Shown: one piece after another, positions 35,270 to 46,120 of the stretch
Position numbering within the stretch: position 1 is the stretch's first letter
How the letters are laid out: each line of letters starts with the position of its first letter
Assembly (NCBI RefSeq): GCF_040500525.1
Contig: NZ_CP159402.1
Span: 1,549,501 to 1,613,500 of the forward strand
Direction of reading: 5' to 3'
DNA: 64,000 bases
Origin: Azospirillum formosense
GTDB lineage: Bacteria > Pseudomonadota > Alphaproteobacteria > Azospirillales > Azospirillaceae
Program-made: the position numbers and the translations under genes
The notes under the pieces: model-generated
Told to the model about the DNA's origin: nothing
Seen by the model: only the letters and a program-made list of their open reading frames with translations
Databases searched by the model: none

Positions 35270-35689
35270 TTACGGTGCCTCGACGATCTCGAAATCGTGG
35301 GTGATCGCGGCGGTGGCGCCCAGCATGATGGAGGCGGAGCAGTATTTCTCCGCCGACAGGGCGATGGCGCGCTCCACCTTCGCCGGGTCCAGGCCGCGCC
35401 CGGTGACAACGAAATGGACGTGGATCTTCGTGAAGACCTTGGGATCGGTCTCGGCGCGCTCGGCCTCGATCTCGGCCACGCAGCCGGTGACGGCCTGACG
35501 GCCCTTCTCGAGGATCATCACCACGTCGAAGCCGGTGCAGCCGCCCATGCCGATCAGCAGCATCTCCATGGGGCGGATGCCCAGGTTGCGCCCGCCCGCC
35601 TCCGGCGCGCCGTCCATGACCACGGCGTGGCCGCTGCCGGACTCGCCGACGAACATCCGCCCATCAACCCACTTCACCCGCGCCTTCAT
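35270..35689 (-). CDS. OsmC family peroxiredoxin-like protein
   Basis: 139-aa OsmC/Ohr-superfamily protein. The two redox cysteines are in MGGCTGFDVV and KYCSASIM. Such proteins reduce organic or fatty-acid hydroperoxides; the YhfA-like subfamily is a good fit. It lies 13 bases downstream of the DUF2948 gene on the same strand, so it is probably transcribed with murA and DUF2948. In many relatives hisD follows at this position instead. Confidence 0.85.
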   Translation of the reverse strand: MKARVKWVDGRMFVGESGSGHAVVMDGAPEAGGRNLGIRPMEMLLIGMGGCTGFDVVMILEKGRQAVTGCVAEIEAERAETDPKVFTKIHVHFVVTGRGLDPAKVERAIALSAEKYCSASIMLGATAAITHDFEIVEAP

Positions 35690-35702
35690 GGCGGTCTCCC
35701 GG

Positions 35703-36173
35703 TTATTGTTCGTCTTCCAATGGATGGCAGGGCTTGCAGCCGGTGGGCCATGGCTCGCCCAGATCCTCCACGAAGCAGGTCCAGGACGGGCTTTCCAGCC
35801 GGATGCAGGCGCCGCCGGCAAAATTCAGGACCAGGGCGCCGTCGGCCGCCTCGACGGAGAGCAGCTCCAGGATCTGCGCGCGGTTCTTCACGTCGAGGCC
35901 GCGCAGCTTCACGGCCTTCACCCCTTCGATCCGCACGCCGCAATTGACGCGCTCGAAGGGGGTCAGGTGGTCGTCGTCGGCGGAGGGGCCGGGGCGGCGC
36001 CTGTCGGCCGTCTCCCACTTGAAGCGGTTGGCCACCAGCACGAAGCGCGCCTCTTCGGGCAGGAAGCACATGTCGCCGATCGGCAGGATGGCGTCCTGCA
36101 GGCAGGCGGAGACGACTTTCAGATCCTCGGCATCCTGGGCGCGCAGGCGGATCGGCGTGGCGGACATGGGCAT
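35703..36173 (-). CDS. DUF2948 family protein
   Basis: 156 aa. The family signature DLKVVSACLQDAILPIGDM, followed by FVLVANRFKWE, is clear, as is RVNCGVRIEGVKAVKLRG. The function is unknown, but the gene is conserved downstream of murA in alphaproteobacteria, as here (50 bases). The C-terminal extension (CKPCHPLED) is Cys-containing. ATG 36167 is an alternative start with a better-spaced GAGG. Confidence 0.85.
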   Translation of the reverse strand: MPMSATPIRLRAQDAEDLKVVSACLQDAILPIGDMCFLPEEARFVLVANRFKWETADRRRPGPSADDDHLTPFERVNCGVRIEGVKAVKLRGLDVKNRAQILELLSVEAADGALVLNFAGGACIRLESPSWTCFVEDLGEPWPTGCKPCHPLEDEQ

Positions 36174-36223
36174 CCTCGTGGGCTTCCCTTCGCTGTGGAC
36201 GGCTGGACGGGCGGAGGACGCCG

Positions 36224-37528
<1,305 letters not shown>

Positions 37529-37760
37529 GAAGCTGTCTTGTCCGGTCTGATGCTGTCGAAAAGGCCGAAGCCCGGCGGATTAGGCCATCTTGCGGGTCCG
37601 AAGGTCCGGCGACAGGCCCATCGTCGGCGGACTCCTCGGGTCTTACGGGGATTGAATCTGTCAGGCGTTGTAGCGGAGCATGCGGGCGCGCTCAAGGGAA
37701 GGAATTGAGGCTTTTTCTCATGGAAGCCCTTCTCGCGCCGCATTTGAAAGGACTGACCGC

Positions 37761-38228
37761 GTGACACAGGACAGCGCCCGGGACGGCATGATGGCCGGGC
37801 TGACCCTCTCCCTCTCCGGACGGCTCGACCCGGACGAGGTGAAGCAGATCCACGGCGAGCTGCGCGCCTTCAACGAGCGCTTCACCGCCCCCTACGACCT
37901 CCAGGAGATCATGATCACCGTCCGCGACGCGGACGGGGCGCTGATGGCCGGGCTGACCGGCTACACGAACTGGGAGTGGCTGTATGTGGACTATCTGTGG
38001 GTCCATGACGGACGGCGCAGCGGCGGGCTCGGCGCCCGCCTGCTCGCCGCGGCCGAGGAGGAGGCGGTGAAGCGCGGCTGCCGCTGGTCGCGCCTCTACA
38101 CCTATGATTTCCAGGCGCCGGGCTTCTACCGCAAGCAGGGCTACGAGGTCTGGGCGGAGATGGAGGGCTACCCGCCCGGGCACACGCAGATCTGGCTCAG
38201 GAAGGCTCTGCGGCGGGACGGGGAATAG
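37761..38228 (+). CDS. GNAT family N-acetyltransferase
   Basis: 155 aa. The acetyl-CoA loop GLGARLLAAAEEEAVKRGC (motif A) follows the strand WLYVDYLWVHDG; the C-terminal PGFYRKQGYEVWAEMEGYP is typical of this fold. The acceptor is unknown. GTG 37761 has GAAAGGA at about 9 bases; ATG 37788 is the alternative. Its last 32 bases overlap the convergent EamA gene. Confidence 0.85.
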   Translation: MTQDSARDGMMAGLTLSLSGRLDPDEVKQIHGELRAFNERFTAPYDLQEIMITVRDADGALMAGLTGYTNWEWLYVDYLWVHDGRRSGGLGARLLAAAEEEAVKRGCRWSRLYTYDFQAPGFYRKQGYEVWAEMEGYPPGHTQIWLRKALRRDGE

Positions 38229-39126
38229 CCTGCACGGCGGACTCGTTGCGCTTCAGGAAGACGATCACCGCGCAGACCACCGCCATCCCGGCCAGTTGGG
38301 GCGGCTCGAAGGTTTCGCCCAGCAGAAGGAAGGCCGTCACCCCGGCGAAGACGGGATCGAGCATGCCGATCACCGTCGCCGGGAACGGCTCGATGGTCTT
38401 CAGCCCTTCCAGATAGAGCCAGTAGGGCGCCACCGTGCCGAACACGCCGATGAACAGCACGAAGCCCACCGTCTCCCAGGTCACCTCGACCGTGGCGTAA
38501 TCAATGGCGGGGGTGGCGAGCAGCCAGAACAGCGCCGACAGGAAGAAGGGCCAGAAGGTCATCGACCAGCTGTCCAGCCCCCGCCGGTGGCCGTGGGCGC
38601 AACGGACGTTGTAGGCGGCGAAGCACACGGCGCAGAGCATCCCCACCGCCGCCCCAAGCGCGTTGCCCGACCACAGGGCCGGGTCGTAGGCGCCGACCAG
38701 CAGGAAACAGCCGGCGGCGTTGCCGGCCAGGATCAGCGCCACCGCCCGGTTCATCCGGTGGGTGCCGAGCAACAGCCCGGCGGCCACGATCAGCATGGGC
38801 GCGGTGTATTCCAGCATCAACGCCAGCGCCACGTTGGTCAGCGCGATGGCGTAGAAGAAGGTCAGGTTGACCAGCGTCAGCCATACCGCCAACTCACCCA
38901 GGAACGGCAGGTCCGCCCGCCGCACCCGGATCGGCCGGCCGAGCGCCAGCATGATCAGGGCCAGCACGGCGGCCGACACCATGGCGCGCGCCGCGATCAT
39001 CACCAGCGGCGGCATGGAAGCGACGAACATCATCTTGGCCGCCGTCCCGGCCACGCCGAACAGCAGGGCGGAGGCGACGATGCAGCCATAGCCCCACAGG
39101 CGCCCCCGCGCCGACTCAACCACCAT
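38197..39126 (-). CDS. EamA/DMT family transporter
   Basis: 309 aa with ten membrane segments arranged as two EamA repeats; GTVAPYWLYLEGLKTIEPF and GMLDPVFAGVTAFLLLGE near the C-terminus are characteristic. Likely metabolite exporter; substrate unknown. The 3' end overlaps the convergent acetyltransferase gene by 32 bases. Confidence 0.88.
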   Translation of the reverse strand: MVVESARGRLWGYGCIVASALLFGVAGTAAKMMFVASMPPLVMIAARAMVSAAVLALIMLALGRPIRVRRADLPFLGELAVWLTLVNLTFFYAIALTNVALALMLEYTAPMLIVAAGLLLGTHRMNRAVALILAGNAAGCFLLVGAYDPALWSGNALGAAVGMLCAVCFAAYNVRCAHGHRRGLDSWSMTFWPFFLSALFWLLATPAIDYATVEVTWETVGFVLFIGVFGTVAPYWLYLEGLKTIEPFPATVIGMLDPVFAGVTAFLLLGETFEPPQLAGMAVVCAVIVFLKRNESAVQAIPRPAAEPS

Positions 39127-39219
39127 GGCCCCGCCCTGCCCCGTTCCGGATCGGCGGCAACGATACCGTGCGCGTGGAACCGGACCGATGCGGCAAATGC
39201 GTCACAGGCCTTGCGACGG

Positions 39220-39381
39220 TCAGCCCGGCTGGCCGTCCTTCTCCCGCCCGCGCGCCTGCTCCTTGCGCTTGCGCAGGTTCTCGCGCAGGCGGGCGGCGAG
39301 CCGGTCCTGCTTGTCGTCCTTTTTCGGCAAAACGGCGGGAGGCGGGGCGGGGGAAGTCTTGGTCGTCTCGTCGGTCGTCAT
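39220..39381 (-). CDS. small Arg/Lys-rich conserved protein (53 aa)
   Basis: Starts MTTDETTKTSPAPPP; the C-terminal half has DDKQDRLAARLRENLRKRKE, matching a widespread small alphaproteobacterial protein of the type RLA..LR.NL.RRK.Q.R. ATG 39381 overlaps the asnB stop (ATGA). Probably helical and basic, perhaps nucleic-acid-binding; function unknown. Confidence 0.6.
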   Translation of the reverse strand: MTTDETTKTSPAPPPAVLPKKDDKQDRLAARLRENLRKRKEQARGREKDGQPG

Positions 39382-41345
39382 GCGGCGCTCGCGGCAAGCG
39401 GGGCCGGGGCGGCGGCGCTGCCCCAGCGGCGGTTCCAGTCCTGGAACATCAGCACGCTCCAGAGCCGGTGCTGGTTGTTGCGGGTCCCGGCCAGATGCTC
39501 CGCCCAGCAGGCGCGGATCGGCGCGGGGTCGAAGAAGCCCTCCCGGCGCAGCCGCCCCTCGTCCAGCAGATCCTCCGCCCAGTCGCGCAGCGGGCCGCGC
39601 AGCCAGCCGTCCAGCGGAATGGCGAAGCCGGCCTTGGGCCGCTCCACCAGGGCCGGCGGGACATGGCGGTACAGGACTTGGCGCAGCAGCCACTTGCCCT
39701 TGCCGTCGCGCAGCTTCTGCGCCGGCGGCACGCGCCAAGCGAACTCCACCACCCGGTGGTCGAGCAGCGGCACGCGCGCCTCCAGCGACACGCCCATGCT
39801 GGCGCGGTCCACCTTGGCCAGGATGTCGTCCGGCAGGTAGGTGACGCTGTCGAGATGCTGCATGCGCTCGACGAAATCGGGGATACCCGCGGCCAGCCCG
39901 TCGTCCCAGGCCGGGCCATGCGGCTCCCGGCCGCCGTGGACCAGCGCGTCGGGGTCCTGCCACTGGCTGACCAGCCGGCGGTAGATGGCATCCGGTCCGG
40001 CGGCGTCCAGCACCCCGGCCAGCTTGTGCAGCTTGTCGCCGGTCTGGCGCGGGCGCCGCCCCTCGGGGATCAGCCCGGCCAGCGCGTCCCAGCCGGCGGG
40101 CCGGACGGCGCGGATCAGCCCGGCGGCGCCACGGCGCAGCCCGGCGGGCAGCGACGCCATGCGCCGCCACAGGGCGGGCGCCGTGAGATAGCGGTTGTAG
40201 CCGGCGAACAGCTCGTCCCCGCCGTCGCCGGACAGGGCCACGGTGACGGAGCGCCGGGTCATCTCCGACACCAGCAGCGTCGGGATCTGCGAGCTGTCGG
40301 CGAAGGGCTCGTCGTACCAGTCGGCCAGCTTGGGGATGACCTCCAGCGCGTGGCGGGGCTCCACCCGAAGCTCGGTGTGCTCGGTGCCGAGATGGCCGGC
40401 AACGGCGCGGGCGTGCACCGCCTCGTCGTAGCCGTCCTCACCGAAGCCAATGGTGAAGGTGCGCACCGGCCGCGCGCTCTGCGCCTGCATCAGCGCGACG
40501 ACGGTGGAGCTGTCGATCCCGCCCGACAGGAAGGCGCCCAGCGGCACGTCGGCCATCATCTGCCGCCCGACCGCGTCCTTGAGCAGCGCTTCCAGCGCGT
40601 CCGCGGCCTCGGCATCGGACAGCGACAGCCGGTCGGCGATGCCGGCCCGCGCCGCCGCTCCGGCGTCCCAATAGACGGTGCGCTCCGGCTCGCGCCCGGG
40701 ACGGACGGTCAGGATGCTGCCCGGCTCCAGCTTGCGGACGCCCTGGTAAATGCTGTGCGGCGCCGGGACGTAGCTGAAACGGAGATAGGCGGACAGCGCG
40801 TCGCGGTCGATTTCCGCCGCGAAGGCCGGGTGGGCGCGCAGCGCCTTGGGCTGGGAACCGAACAGCAGCGCCCCGCCCATCCGCGCCCAATAGAGCGGCT
40901 TCACCCCCAGATGGTCGCGCACCAAGAAGAGCGTGCGCTCGCGGCGGTCCCACAGGGCGAAGGCGAAGATTCCGACCAGACGGCGCACGGTGCGTTCGAC
41001 GCCCCAGGCGGCGCAGCCCTCAAGCAGCACTTCGGTGTCCGAATGGCCGCGAAACCGGTGGCCGGCGGCTTCGAGTTCCGCCCGCAAATCCTGAAAATTG
41101 TAGATCTCGCCGTTGTAGGCGATGACCCAGCGCCCGTCGGCCGATTCCATCGGCTGGCGGCCGAGCGGCGACAGCTCGACGATGGCGAGCCGCCGGTGCC
41201 CGAGCGCGATCCCGGCCTCCCCATCGGCCCACACGCCGTCCCCGTCGGGGCCGCGGTGGGCGATGGTGTCGGCCATGCGCCGTGCCGTGGCCTCAAGCCC
41301 GGACTCGAGGGCCGGGCCGGCCAGGAAGCCGCAGATGCCGCACAC
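39378..41345 (-). CDS. asnB: asparagine synthetase (glutamine-hydrolysing)
   Basis: 655 aa. The N-terminal class II glutaminase has catalytic Cys2 (start codon followed by CGICGF), and GRWVIAYNGEIYNFQDLRAE and HRGPDGDG. The synthetase domain has the PP-loop FLSGGIDSS and LSGDGGDELFAGYNRY. It transfers glutamine nitrogen to aspartate or a related carboxylate. The start is GTG 41345, fixed by the need for Cys at position 2, with a GAGGG site upstream. Its nearness to a polysaccharide cluster leaves open amidation of a sugar or exopolysaccharide precursor. It follows a small gene on the same strand. Confidence 0.92.
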   Translation of the reverse strand: MCGICGFLAGPALESGLEATARRMADTIAHRGPDGDGVWADGEAGIALGHRRLAIVELSPLGRQPMESADGRWVIAYNGEIYNFQDLRAELEAAGHRFRGHSDTEVLLEGCAAWGVERTVRRLVGIFAFALWDRRERTLFLVRDHLGVKPLYWARMGGALLFGSQPKALRAHPAFAAEIDRDALSAYLRFSYVPAPHSIYQGVRKLEPGSILTVRPGREPERTVYWDAGAAARAGIADRLSLSDAEAADALEALLKDAVGRQMMADVPLGAFLSGGIDSSTVVALMQAQSARPVRTFTIGFGEDGYDEAVHARAVAGHLGTEHTELRVEPRHALEVIPKLADWYDEPFADSSQIPTLLVSEMTRRSVTVALSGDGGDELFAGYNRYLTAPALWRRMASLPAGLRRGAAGLIRAVRPAGWDALAGLIPEGRRPRQTGDKLHKLAGVLDAAGPDAIYRRLVSQWQDPDALVHGGREPHGPAWDDGLAAGIPDFVERMQHLDSVTYLPDDILAKVDRASMGVSLEARVPLLDHRVVEFAWRVPPAQKLRDGKGKWLLRQVLYRHVPPALVERPKAGFAIPLDGWLRGPLRDWAEDLLDEGRLRREGFFDPAPIRACWAEHLAGTRNNQHRLWSVLMFQDWNRRWGSAAAPAPLAASAA

Positions 41346-41360
41346 GGCGCGCGCCCTCGC

Positions 41361-41699
41361 TCAGTGGTCGGAGCGGTGCAGGATGCTGTCGCGCAGGCCC
41401 GTCTCGTAGGCCATGCCCTCGGCGGTCACCACGCCGTAACCGGCGTCGCGGCGCAGCATGCCCTTGCGCTCGAGGATGGTCCAGACGGCCTCGTTGGTCA
41501 GGCCGGTGGCATCGCGCGAGGCGACGACGGCGCTGCCCAGATGGAAATGGTTGCCGTGGGCGTGCGGCAGGTTGGTGACCTGGAAAGCGCCCTCCTCGCC
41601 CTCGACCGGCTTCTGCTCCAGACGGGCGAGTTCCTGGAGGAGGGTCAGCGTCTTGAGCTGGAGCGGGTTGAGGTTCGCGGGATTCTTCTTCGGCGGCAT
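41361..41699 (-). CDS. conserved hypothetical protein (112 aa)
   Basis: Starts MPPKKNPANLNPLQLKTLTL. The middle has a His-rich HAHGNHFHLGSAVVAS, and the end has a winged-helix-like AVWTILERKGMLRRDAGYG. The His cluster may bind a metal. ATG 41699 lacks a strong ribosome site. It ends 15 bases before asnB and is likely co-transcribed with it. No function is known to me. Confidence 0.65.
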   Translation of the reverse strand: MPPKKNPANLNPLQLKTLTLLQELARLEQKPVEGEEGAFQVTNLPHAHGNHFHLGSAVVASRDATGLTNEAVWTILERKGMLRRDAGYGVVTAEGMAYETGLRDSILHRSDH

Positions 41700-41887
41700 G
41701 GCTGTCCGGCTCGGCAACGTGATTAAGGTTGCGGCAGTAGATCGGGTGCGCCCGGCGGCTGTCAAGCGGCGGGCGCTGTTTGCGGGCTGGCATCCGACCA
41801 TCGGCTCGGGCATAAGACGGGCTGGAGGCGCGCGCATTCCTTTCATCCCTGGGTCTGGCCGGCGCGCGCCCGTCAAGGGTGGTGGAT

Positions 41888-42871
41888 ATGACGATCGTGG
41901 TCACCGGCGCGGCCGGTTTCATCGGCTCGCACGTCGCGGCGGCCTTGCTGGATCGCGGCGAGACGGTGTTGGGGATCGACAACCTCAACGACTACTATTC
42001 CGTGGCGTTGAAGGAAGCCCGGCTGGCCCGCCTCTCCGCCCGTCCCGGCTTCCGCTTCGTCAAGGCCGACGTGTCCGACCGCACCGCCGTCGAGGCGCTG
42101 GACCCCGATTTCGCCGACGTCACCGGCGTGGTCCATCTGGCCGCCCAGGCCGGCGTGCGCTATTCGCTGGAGAACCCGTACGCTTACGTCGACGCCAACG
42201 TCACCGGTCAGGTGGCGCTGTTGGAGGCGGCGCGGCGCATGCCGAAGCTGAAGCATTTCGTCTACGCCTCGACCTCCTCGGTCTACGGCGCCAACAAGAA
42301 GATGCCCTTCTCGGTCGAGGACCGCGTCGACTCCCCTATGTCCATCTACGCCGCGACCAAGAAGGCGGCGGAGATGATGACCTACGCCTACTGCCACCTC
42401 TACAAGTTCCCGGCGACCGGGCTGCGCTTCTTCACGGTCTACGGCCCCTGGGGGCGTCCGGACATGGCCGCGTACCTGTTCGCCGACGCGATCATGGCGG
42501 GCCGCCCGATCCGCGTCTTCAACGAAGGGCGGATGAAGCGGGACTTCACCTTCGTCGAGGACATCGCGGCGGGCGTGCTGGCGGCGCTGGACCATCCGGC
42601 GCGGCCGGACGGCAACGGCGCACCGCACGCCGTCTACAACCTCGGCAACAACCGGACCGAGGACCTGATGCGCTTCATCGGCATCATCGAGGAGTCGCTG
42701 GGCCGCGAGGCCGTGAAGGTCATGGAGCCGCTGCAGATGGGCGACGTGCCGGAGACCACCGCCGACATCGAGGTCAGCCGCCGCGACCTGGGCTACGAGC
42801 CGAAGACGCCGATCGACGTCGGCCTGCCCCGCTTCATCGCGTGGTACAAGGATTATCACGGCATTGCCTGA
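41888..42871 (+). CDS. NAD-dependent nucleotide-sugar epimerase (UDP-glucuronate 4-epimerase type)
   Basis: 327-aa extended SDR. NAD site VVTGAAGFIGSHVA, GIDNLNDYYSVALKEARL, catalytic STSSVYG with MSIYAATKKAAE (YxxxK), and VYGPWGRPDMA. The DNLNDYY stretch is characteristic of UDP-glucuronate 4-epimerases. ATG 41888 has AAGGGTGG upstream. It starts a plus-strand polysaccharide cluster and is followed by a glycosyltransferase 10 bases downstream. Confidence 0.9.
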   Translation: MTIVVTGAAGFIGSHVAAALLDRGETVLGIDNLNDYYSVALKEARLARLSARPGFRFVKADVSDRTAVEALDPDFADVTGVVHLAAQAGVRYSLENPYAYVDANVTGQVALLEAARRMPKLKHFVYASTSSVYGANKKMPFSVEDRVDSPMSIYAATKKAAEMMTYAYCHLYKFPATGLRFFTVYGPWGRPDMAAYLFADAIMAGRPIRVFNEGRMKRDFTFVEDIAAGVLAALDHPARPDGNGAPHAVYNLGNNRTEDLMRFIGIIEESLGREAVKVMEPLQMGDVPETTADIEVSRRDLGYEPKTPIDVGLPRFIAWYKDYHGIA

Positions 42872-42881
42872 GGCCCGCCCC

Positions 42882-44072
42882 GTGAGCAGCAGACCCGCAA
42901 ACGCCGGCCGCAAGCTGATCTATCTGGTGACGGAGGACTGGTATTTCTGGTCCCACCGCCTGCCCATGGCCCGCGCCGCCCGCGAGGCCGGGTTCGAGGT
43001 CGCCGTCGCCACCCGCGTCGACAAGCACGGCCTCCGCATCGAGGCTGAGGGCTTTCGCGTGCTGCCGCTGTCCTGGCAGCGGCGCAGCATCAACCCGGCG
43101 GGCGCGCTGTCCGCGGTGGCGGAGATCGCCGCGCTGTACCGACGGGAAGCCCCGGATCTGGTCCACCATGTCGCCATGAAACCGGTGCTGCTGGGCGGGC
43201 TGGCCGCAGGGCTGGCCGGGGTGCCGGCGGTGGTGAACGCGCTGACCGGGCTGGGTTCCGCCTTCCTGGGCACCGGCGGCCTGAAGTCCCGCATCGCCGG
43301 GGCCGTGGCCCGCCCGTTGCTGCGCACCGTGCTGAAGCGCCCGAACAGCCTGACCATCCTGCAGAACGAGGACGACCGCCAGACGCTGGTGGCCGCCGGA
43401 CTGCTGCCCGACGAGCGGGCCTGGATCATCCGCGGCTCCGGCGTCGACACCGCCCATTATCAGGTTCTTCCCGAGCCGCCGGAGCCGCCGGTGACGGTCG
43501 GCTGCGTCGCCCGCCTGCTGGCCGACAAGGGCGTCGGCCCGCTGGTCGAGGCGCAGCAGACGCTGCGGGCCAAGGGGATGGACGTCCGGCTGCTCCTGGC
43601 CGGCACGCCCGATCCGGAGAACCCGACCTCCGTGACGCAGGCCGAACTGGATCGCTGGGCCGCCTTGCCCGGCGTCGAACTGCCCGGCCACAGCGCCGAC
43701 GTGCGGCAGATCTGGGCGCGCTGCCACATCGCCGTGCTGGCCTCCCGCCGCGAGGGGCTGCCGAAGAGCCTGCTGGAGGCCGCGGCCTGCGGTCGGGCCA
43801 TCGTCGCCACCGACGTGCCGGGCTGCCGGGAGGTGGCCCACGCCGGCGAGAACGCCCTGCTGGTCCCGCCCGACAACGCCGCGGCCCTGGCCGAGGCGCT
43901 GGAGGTTCTGGTGCGCGACGCCGCCCTGCGCCGGCGCTTCGGCGCCGCCAGCCGGCGTCTGGTCGAATCCGACATGGCGTCCGATCGGGTCGGCGCGAAG
44001 ACGGTCGAACTGTACCATCGCCTGCTGCAATCCAGCCGAACCAACATGGCCCCGGTCGCGGAGGCATCATGA
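42882..44072 (+). CDS. glycosyltransferase family 4 protein
   Basis: 396-aa GT-B fold enzyme. The acceptor-side domain starts KLIYLVTEDWYFWSHRLPMA; the donor-side domain has VGCVARLLADKGVG and the E-x7-E motif in SRREGLPKSLLEAAACGRAIV. GTG 42882 has TGAGG 8 bases upstream; a TTG at 42864 overlapping the previous gene is the alternative. It is coupled to the next gene (ATGA). Likely adds the second sugar in an O-antigen or capsule repeat. Confidence 0.85.
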   Translation: MSSRPANAGRKLIYLVTEDWYFWSHRLPMARAAREAGFEVAVATRVDKHGLRIEAEGFRVLPLSWQRRSINPAGALSAVAEIAALYRREAPDLVHHVAMKPVLLGGLAAGLAGVPAVVNALTGLGSAFLGTGGLKSRIAGAVARPLLRTVLKRPNSLTILQNEDDRQTLVAAGLLPDERAWIIRGSGVDTAHYQVLPEPPEPPVTVGCVARLLADKGVGPLVEAQQTLRAKGMDVRLLLAGTPDPENPTSVTQAELDRWAALPGVELPGHSADVRQIWARCHIAVLASRREGLPKSLLEAAACGRAIVATDVPGCREVAHAGENALLVPPDNAAALAEALEVLVRDAALRRRFGAASRRLVESDMASDRVGAKTVELYHRLLQSSRTNMAPVAEAS

Positions 44073-45097
44073 CCAGCTCTCCGGCTCCGCTTCTCGCCCT
44101 CTGCCTCGCTCTTGGCGGCAGCTTCGCGCTGTCCTGGCTGCTCACCGGGCGGGTGCTCGCCTATTTGCGGCGCAAGGCGATCCTCGACCACCCGAACGAC
44201 CGCTCCAGCCACTCCATCCCGACGCCGCGCGGCGGCGGTTGGGGCGTGATGCTCACCCTCATCCCCGCCTGGACGCTCATCGCCGTGACGGCGGACCATC
44301 CGCTGCGGGCGCTGCCGATCCTGGCCGGGACGGTCGCGCTGATGGCGGTGTCCTGGATGGACGACCGGCGCGGGCTGGGGCCGGCGCCGCGATTCCTCGC
44401 CCAGATCGCCGCGGTGGTCGCGGGGCTGACCGCGCTTCCCGGAGGTGCGCTTCCCGGAGACGGGCTGGTCTTCCAGGGCCTGCTGCCCTTCTGGGCGGAC
44501 CGGCTGGTGGCCGCGATCGGCTGGCTGTGGTTCGTCAACCTGTTCAACTTCATGGACGGCATCGACGGGCTGGCCGGCGGCGAGGCGGCGTCCATCGGCG
44601 CCGGGCTGGCGCTGGTCGCCACGCTCGCCGCGCTCGACCCGGCGCTGGCGCTCTACGGGCTGGCCGCGGCGGGGGCGGCGCTGGGCTTCCTCGTGTGGAA
44701 CTGGCACCCCGCCAAGCTCTTCATGGGCGACGTCGGCAGCGTGCCGCTGGGCTTCACGCTGGGCTGGCTGCTTCTGGTCCTGGCGGCCTCGGGGCTGTGG
44801 GTCGCGGCTCTGCTCATCCCAGCCTATTTCCTGGCCGACGCCACCATCACCCTGCTGCGCCGGCTGGCCGAGGGGAAGAAGGTCTGGCAAGCCCACCGCG
44901 AGCATTTCTATCAGAAGGCCACCCAGCGCGGGCGCAACCACGCCCAGGTGGTTCGGCTGGTCCTGGCGCTGAACGCCGCGCTGCTGCTGCTGGCCGTGGC
45001 GTCGCTGGCGCTCGGCTGGACGGTCTTGCCGGCGGGAGCGGTGGCCGTCGTGATGCTCTTGGCGCTGCTGGCGCGCCCTGTTCGGGCGGCGGCGTGA
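44069..45097 (+). CDS. WecA/MraY-family polyprenyl-phosphate glycosyl-1-phosphate transferase
   Basis: 342 aa with about 10 membrane segments. RSSHSIPTPRGGGWG, MDDRRGLGP (DDxx metal site), NLFNFMDGIDGLAGGE and KLFMGDVGSVPLGF match the WecA/WbpL branch that starts lipid-linked O-antigen synthesis. The His motif HREHFYQKATQRG near the C-terminus is like WecA/WbpL. Overlaps both neighbours (ATGA upstream, TGATG downstream). Confidence 0.88.
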   Translation: MTSSPAPLLALCLALGGSFALSWLLTGRVLAYLRRKAILDHPNDRSSHSIPTPRGGGWGVMLTLIPAWTLIAVTADHPLRALPILAGTVALMAVSWMDDRRGLGPAPRFLAQIAAVVAGLTALPGGALPGDGLVFQGLLPFWADRLVAAIGWLWFVNLFNFMDGIDGLAGGEAASIGAGLALVATLAALDPALALYGLAAAGAALGFLVWNWHPAKLFMGDVGSVPLGFTLGWLLLVLAASGLWVAALLIPAYFLADATITLLRRLAEGKKVWQAHREHFYQKATQRGRNHAQVVRLVLALNAALLLLAVASLALGWTVLPAGAVAVVMLLALLARPVRAAA

Positions 45098-46050
45098 TGC
45101 GCGTCCTGGTCACCGGGGCCACCGGTTTCGTCGCGCGGACGGTCATTCCCCTGCTGGTGGAGCGCGGGCACAGCGTGCGCGCCGTGGTCCGCCGTGCCGA
45201 TATGCAGGTCCCGCGCGCCGCGGAGACCGTCACCATCGGCGATATCGGCCCGGCCACCGCCTGGGGCAACGCGCTCCAGGGCATGGACGCGGTGGTCCAT
45301 CTGGCTGCCCGCGTCCACGTCATGCGCGACCGCGAGTCCGACCCGCTGGCGGCCTTCCGCCGCGTCAACACCGCCGGAACCCGCGTGCTCGCCGAGGCCG
45401 CCGCGGCGGCGGGCGTCAAGCGGATGGTCTATCTCAGCAGCGTCAAGGCGCTGGCCGACGAGAGCCGCCCGGAGGAGCTGAGCGAGGAGACGGAGCCCGA
45501 CCCCCACTCCCCCTACGGCATCTCCAAGCTGGAGGCGGAGCGCGCCCTGGCCGAGATCTCCACCCGCACCGGGCTGGAGGTGGCGGTGATCCGTCCGCCG
45601 CTGGTCTACGGGCCCGGCGTGGGCGGCAACTTCCTGCGGCTGATGCAGGCGGTCGACCGTGGCATCCCCTTGCCGCTGGGCGCCCTGGAGAACCGGCGCA
45701 GCCTGATCTTCGTCGGCAATCTCGCCGACGCCATCCAGGAGTGCCTGACCCACCCGCAGGCGGCGGGCGGGCGGTTCCTGGTCCATGACGGGCGTCCCAT
45801 GTCCACGGCGGAATTGGTGCGCGCCATCGCGGAGGCGCTTGGAAAGCCCGCCCGCCTTCTGCCCGTGCCGCCGTCCCTGCTGGCGCTCGCCGCGCGGCTG
45901 GCCCGGCGCGAGGCCATGCTCGACCGCGTCGCCGGCTCGCTGGTGATTGACGATGGGGCCATCCGCCGTGCCCTGAACTGGCGCCCGCCCTGCTACCCTG
46001 CGTATGGCTTGCGCCTGACCGCCGAATGGTTCAAAGCTGTGCGCGGCTGA
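45097..46050 (+). CDS. NAD-dependent epimerase/dehydratase
   Basis: 317-aa extended SDR. NAD site MRVLVTGATGFVARTVI, YLSSVKALADES and catalytic SPYGISKLEAE. It resembles the UDP-hexose epimerase/reductase proteins commonly encoded beside WbpL-type transferases. ATG 45097 shares its A with the upstream stop (TGATG). Confidence 0.87.
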   Translation: MRVLVTGATGFVARTVIPLLVERGHSVRAVVRRADMQVPRAAETVTIGDIGPATAWGNALQGMDAVVHLAARVHVMRDRESDPLAAFRRVNTAGTRVLAEAAAAAGVKRMVYLSSVKALADESRPEELSEETEPDPHSPYGISKLEAERALAEISTRTGLEVAVIRPPLVYGPGVGGNFLRLMQAVDRGIPLPLGALENRRSLIFVGNLADAIQECLTHPQAAGGRFLVHDGRPMSTAELVRAIAEALGKPARLLPVPPSLLALAARLARREAMLDRVAGSLVIDDGAIRRALNWRPPCYPAYGLRLTAEWFKAVRG

Positions 46051-46120
46051 ACGGCCATCATGGCCGCGGGTTGCCCGAAAGGGAACGGCCCCGGCAAAGC
46101 GATATTCCAAGGTAAAGCGC

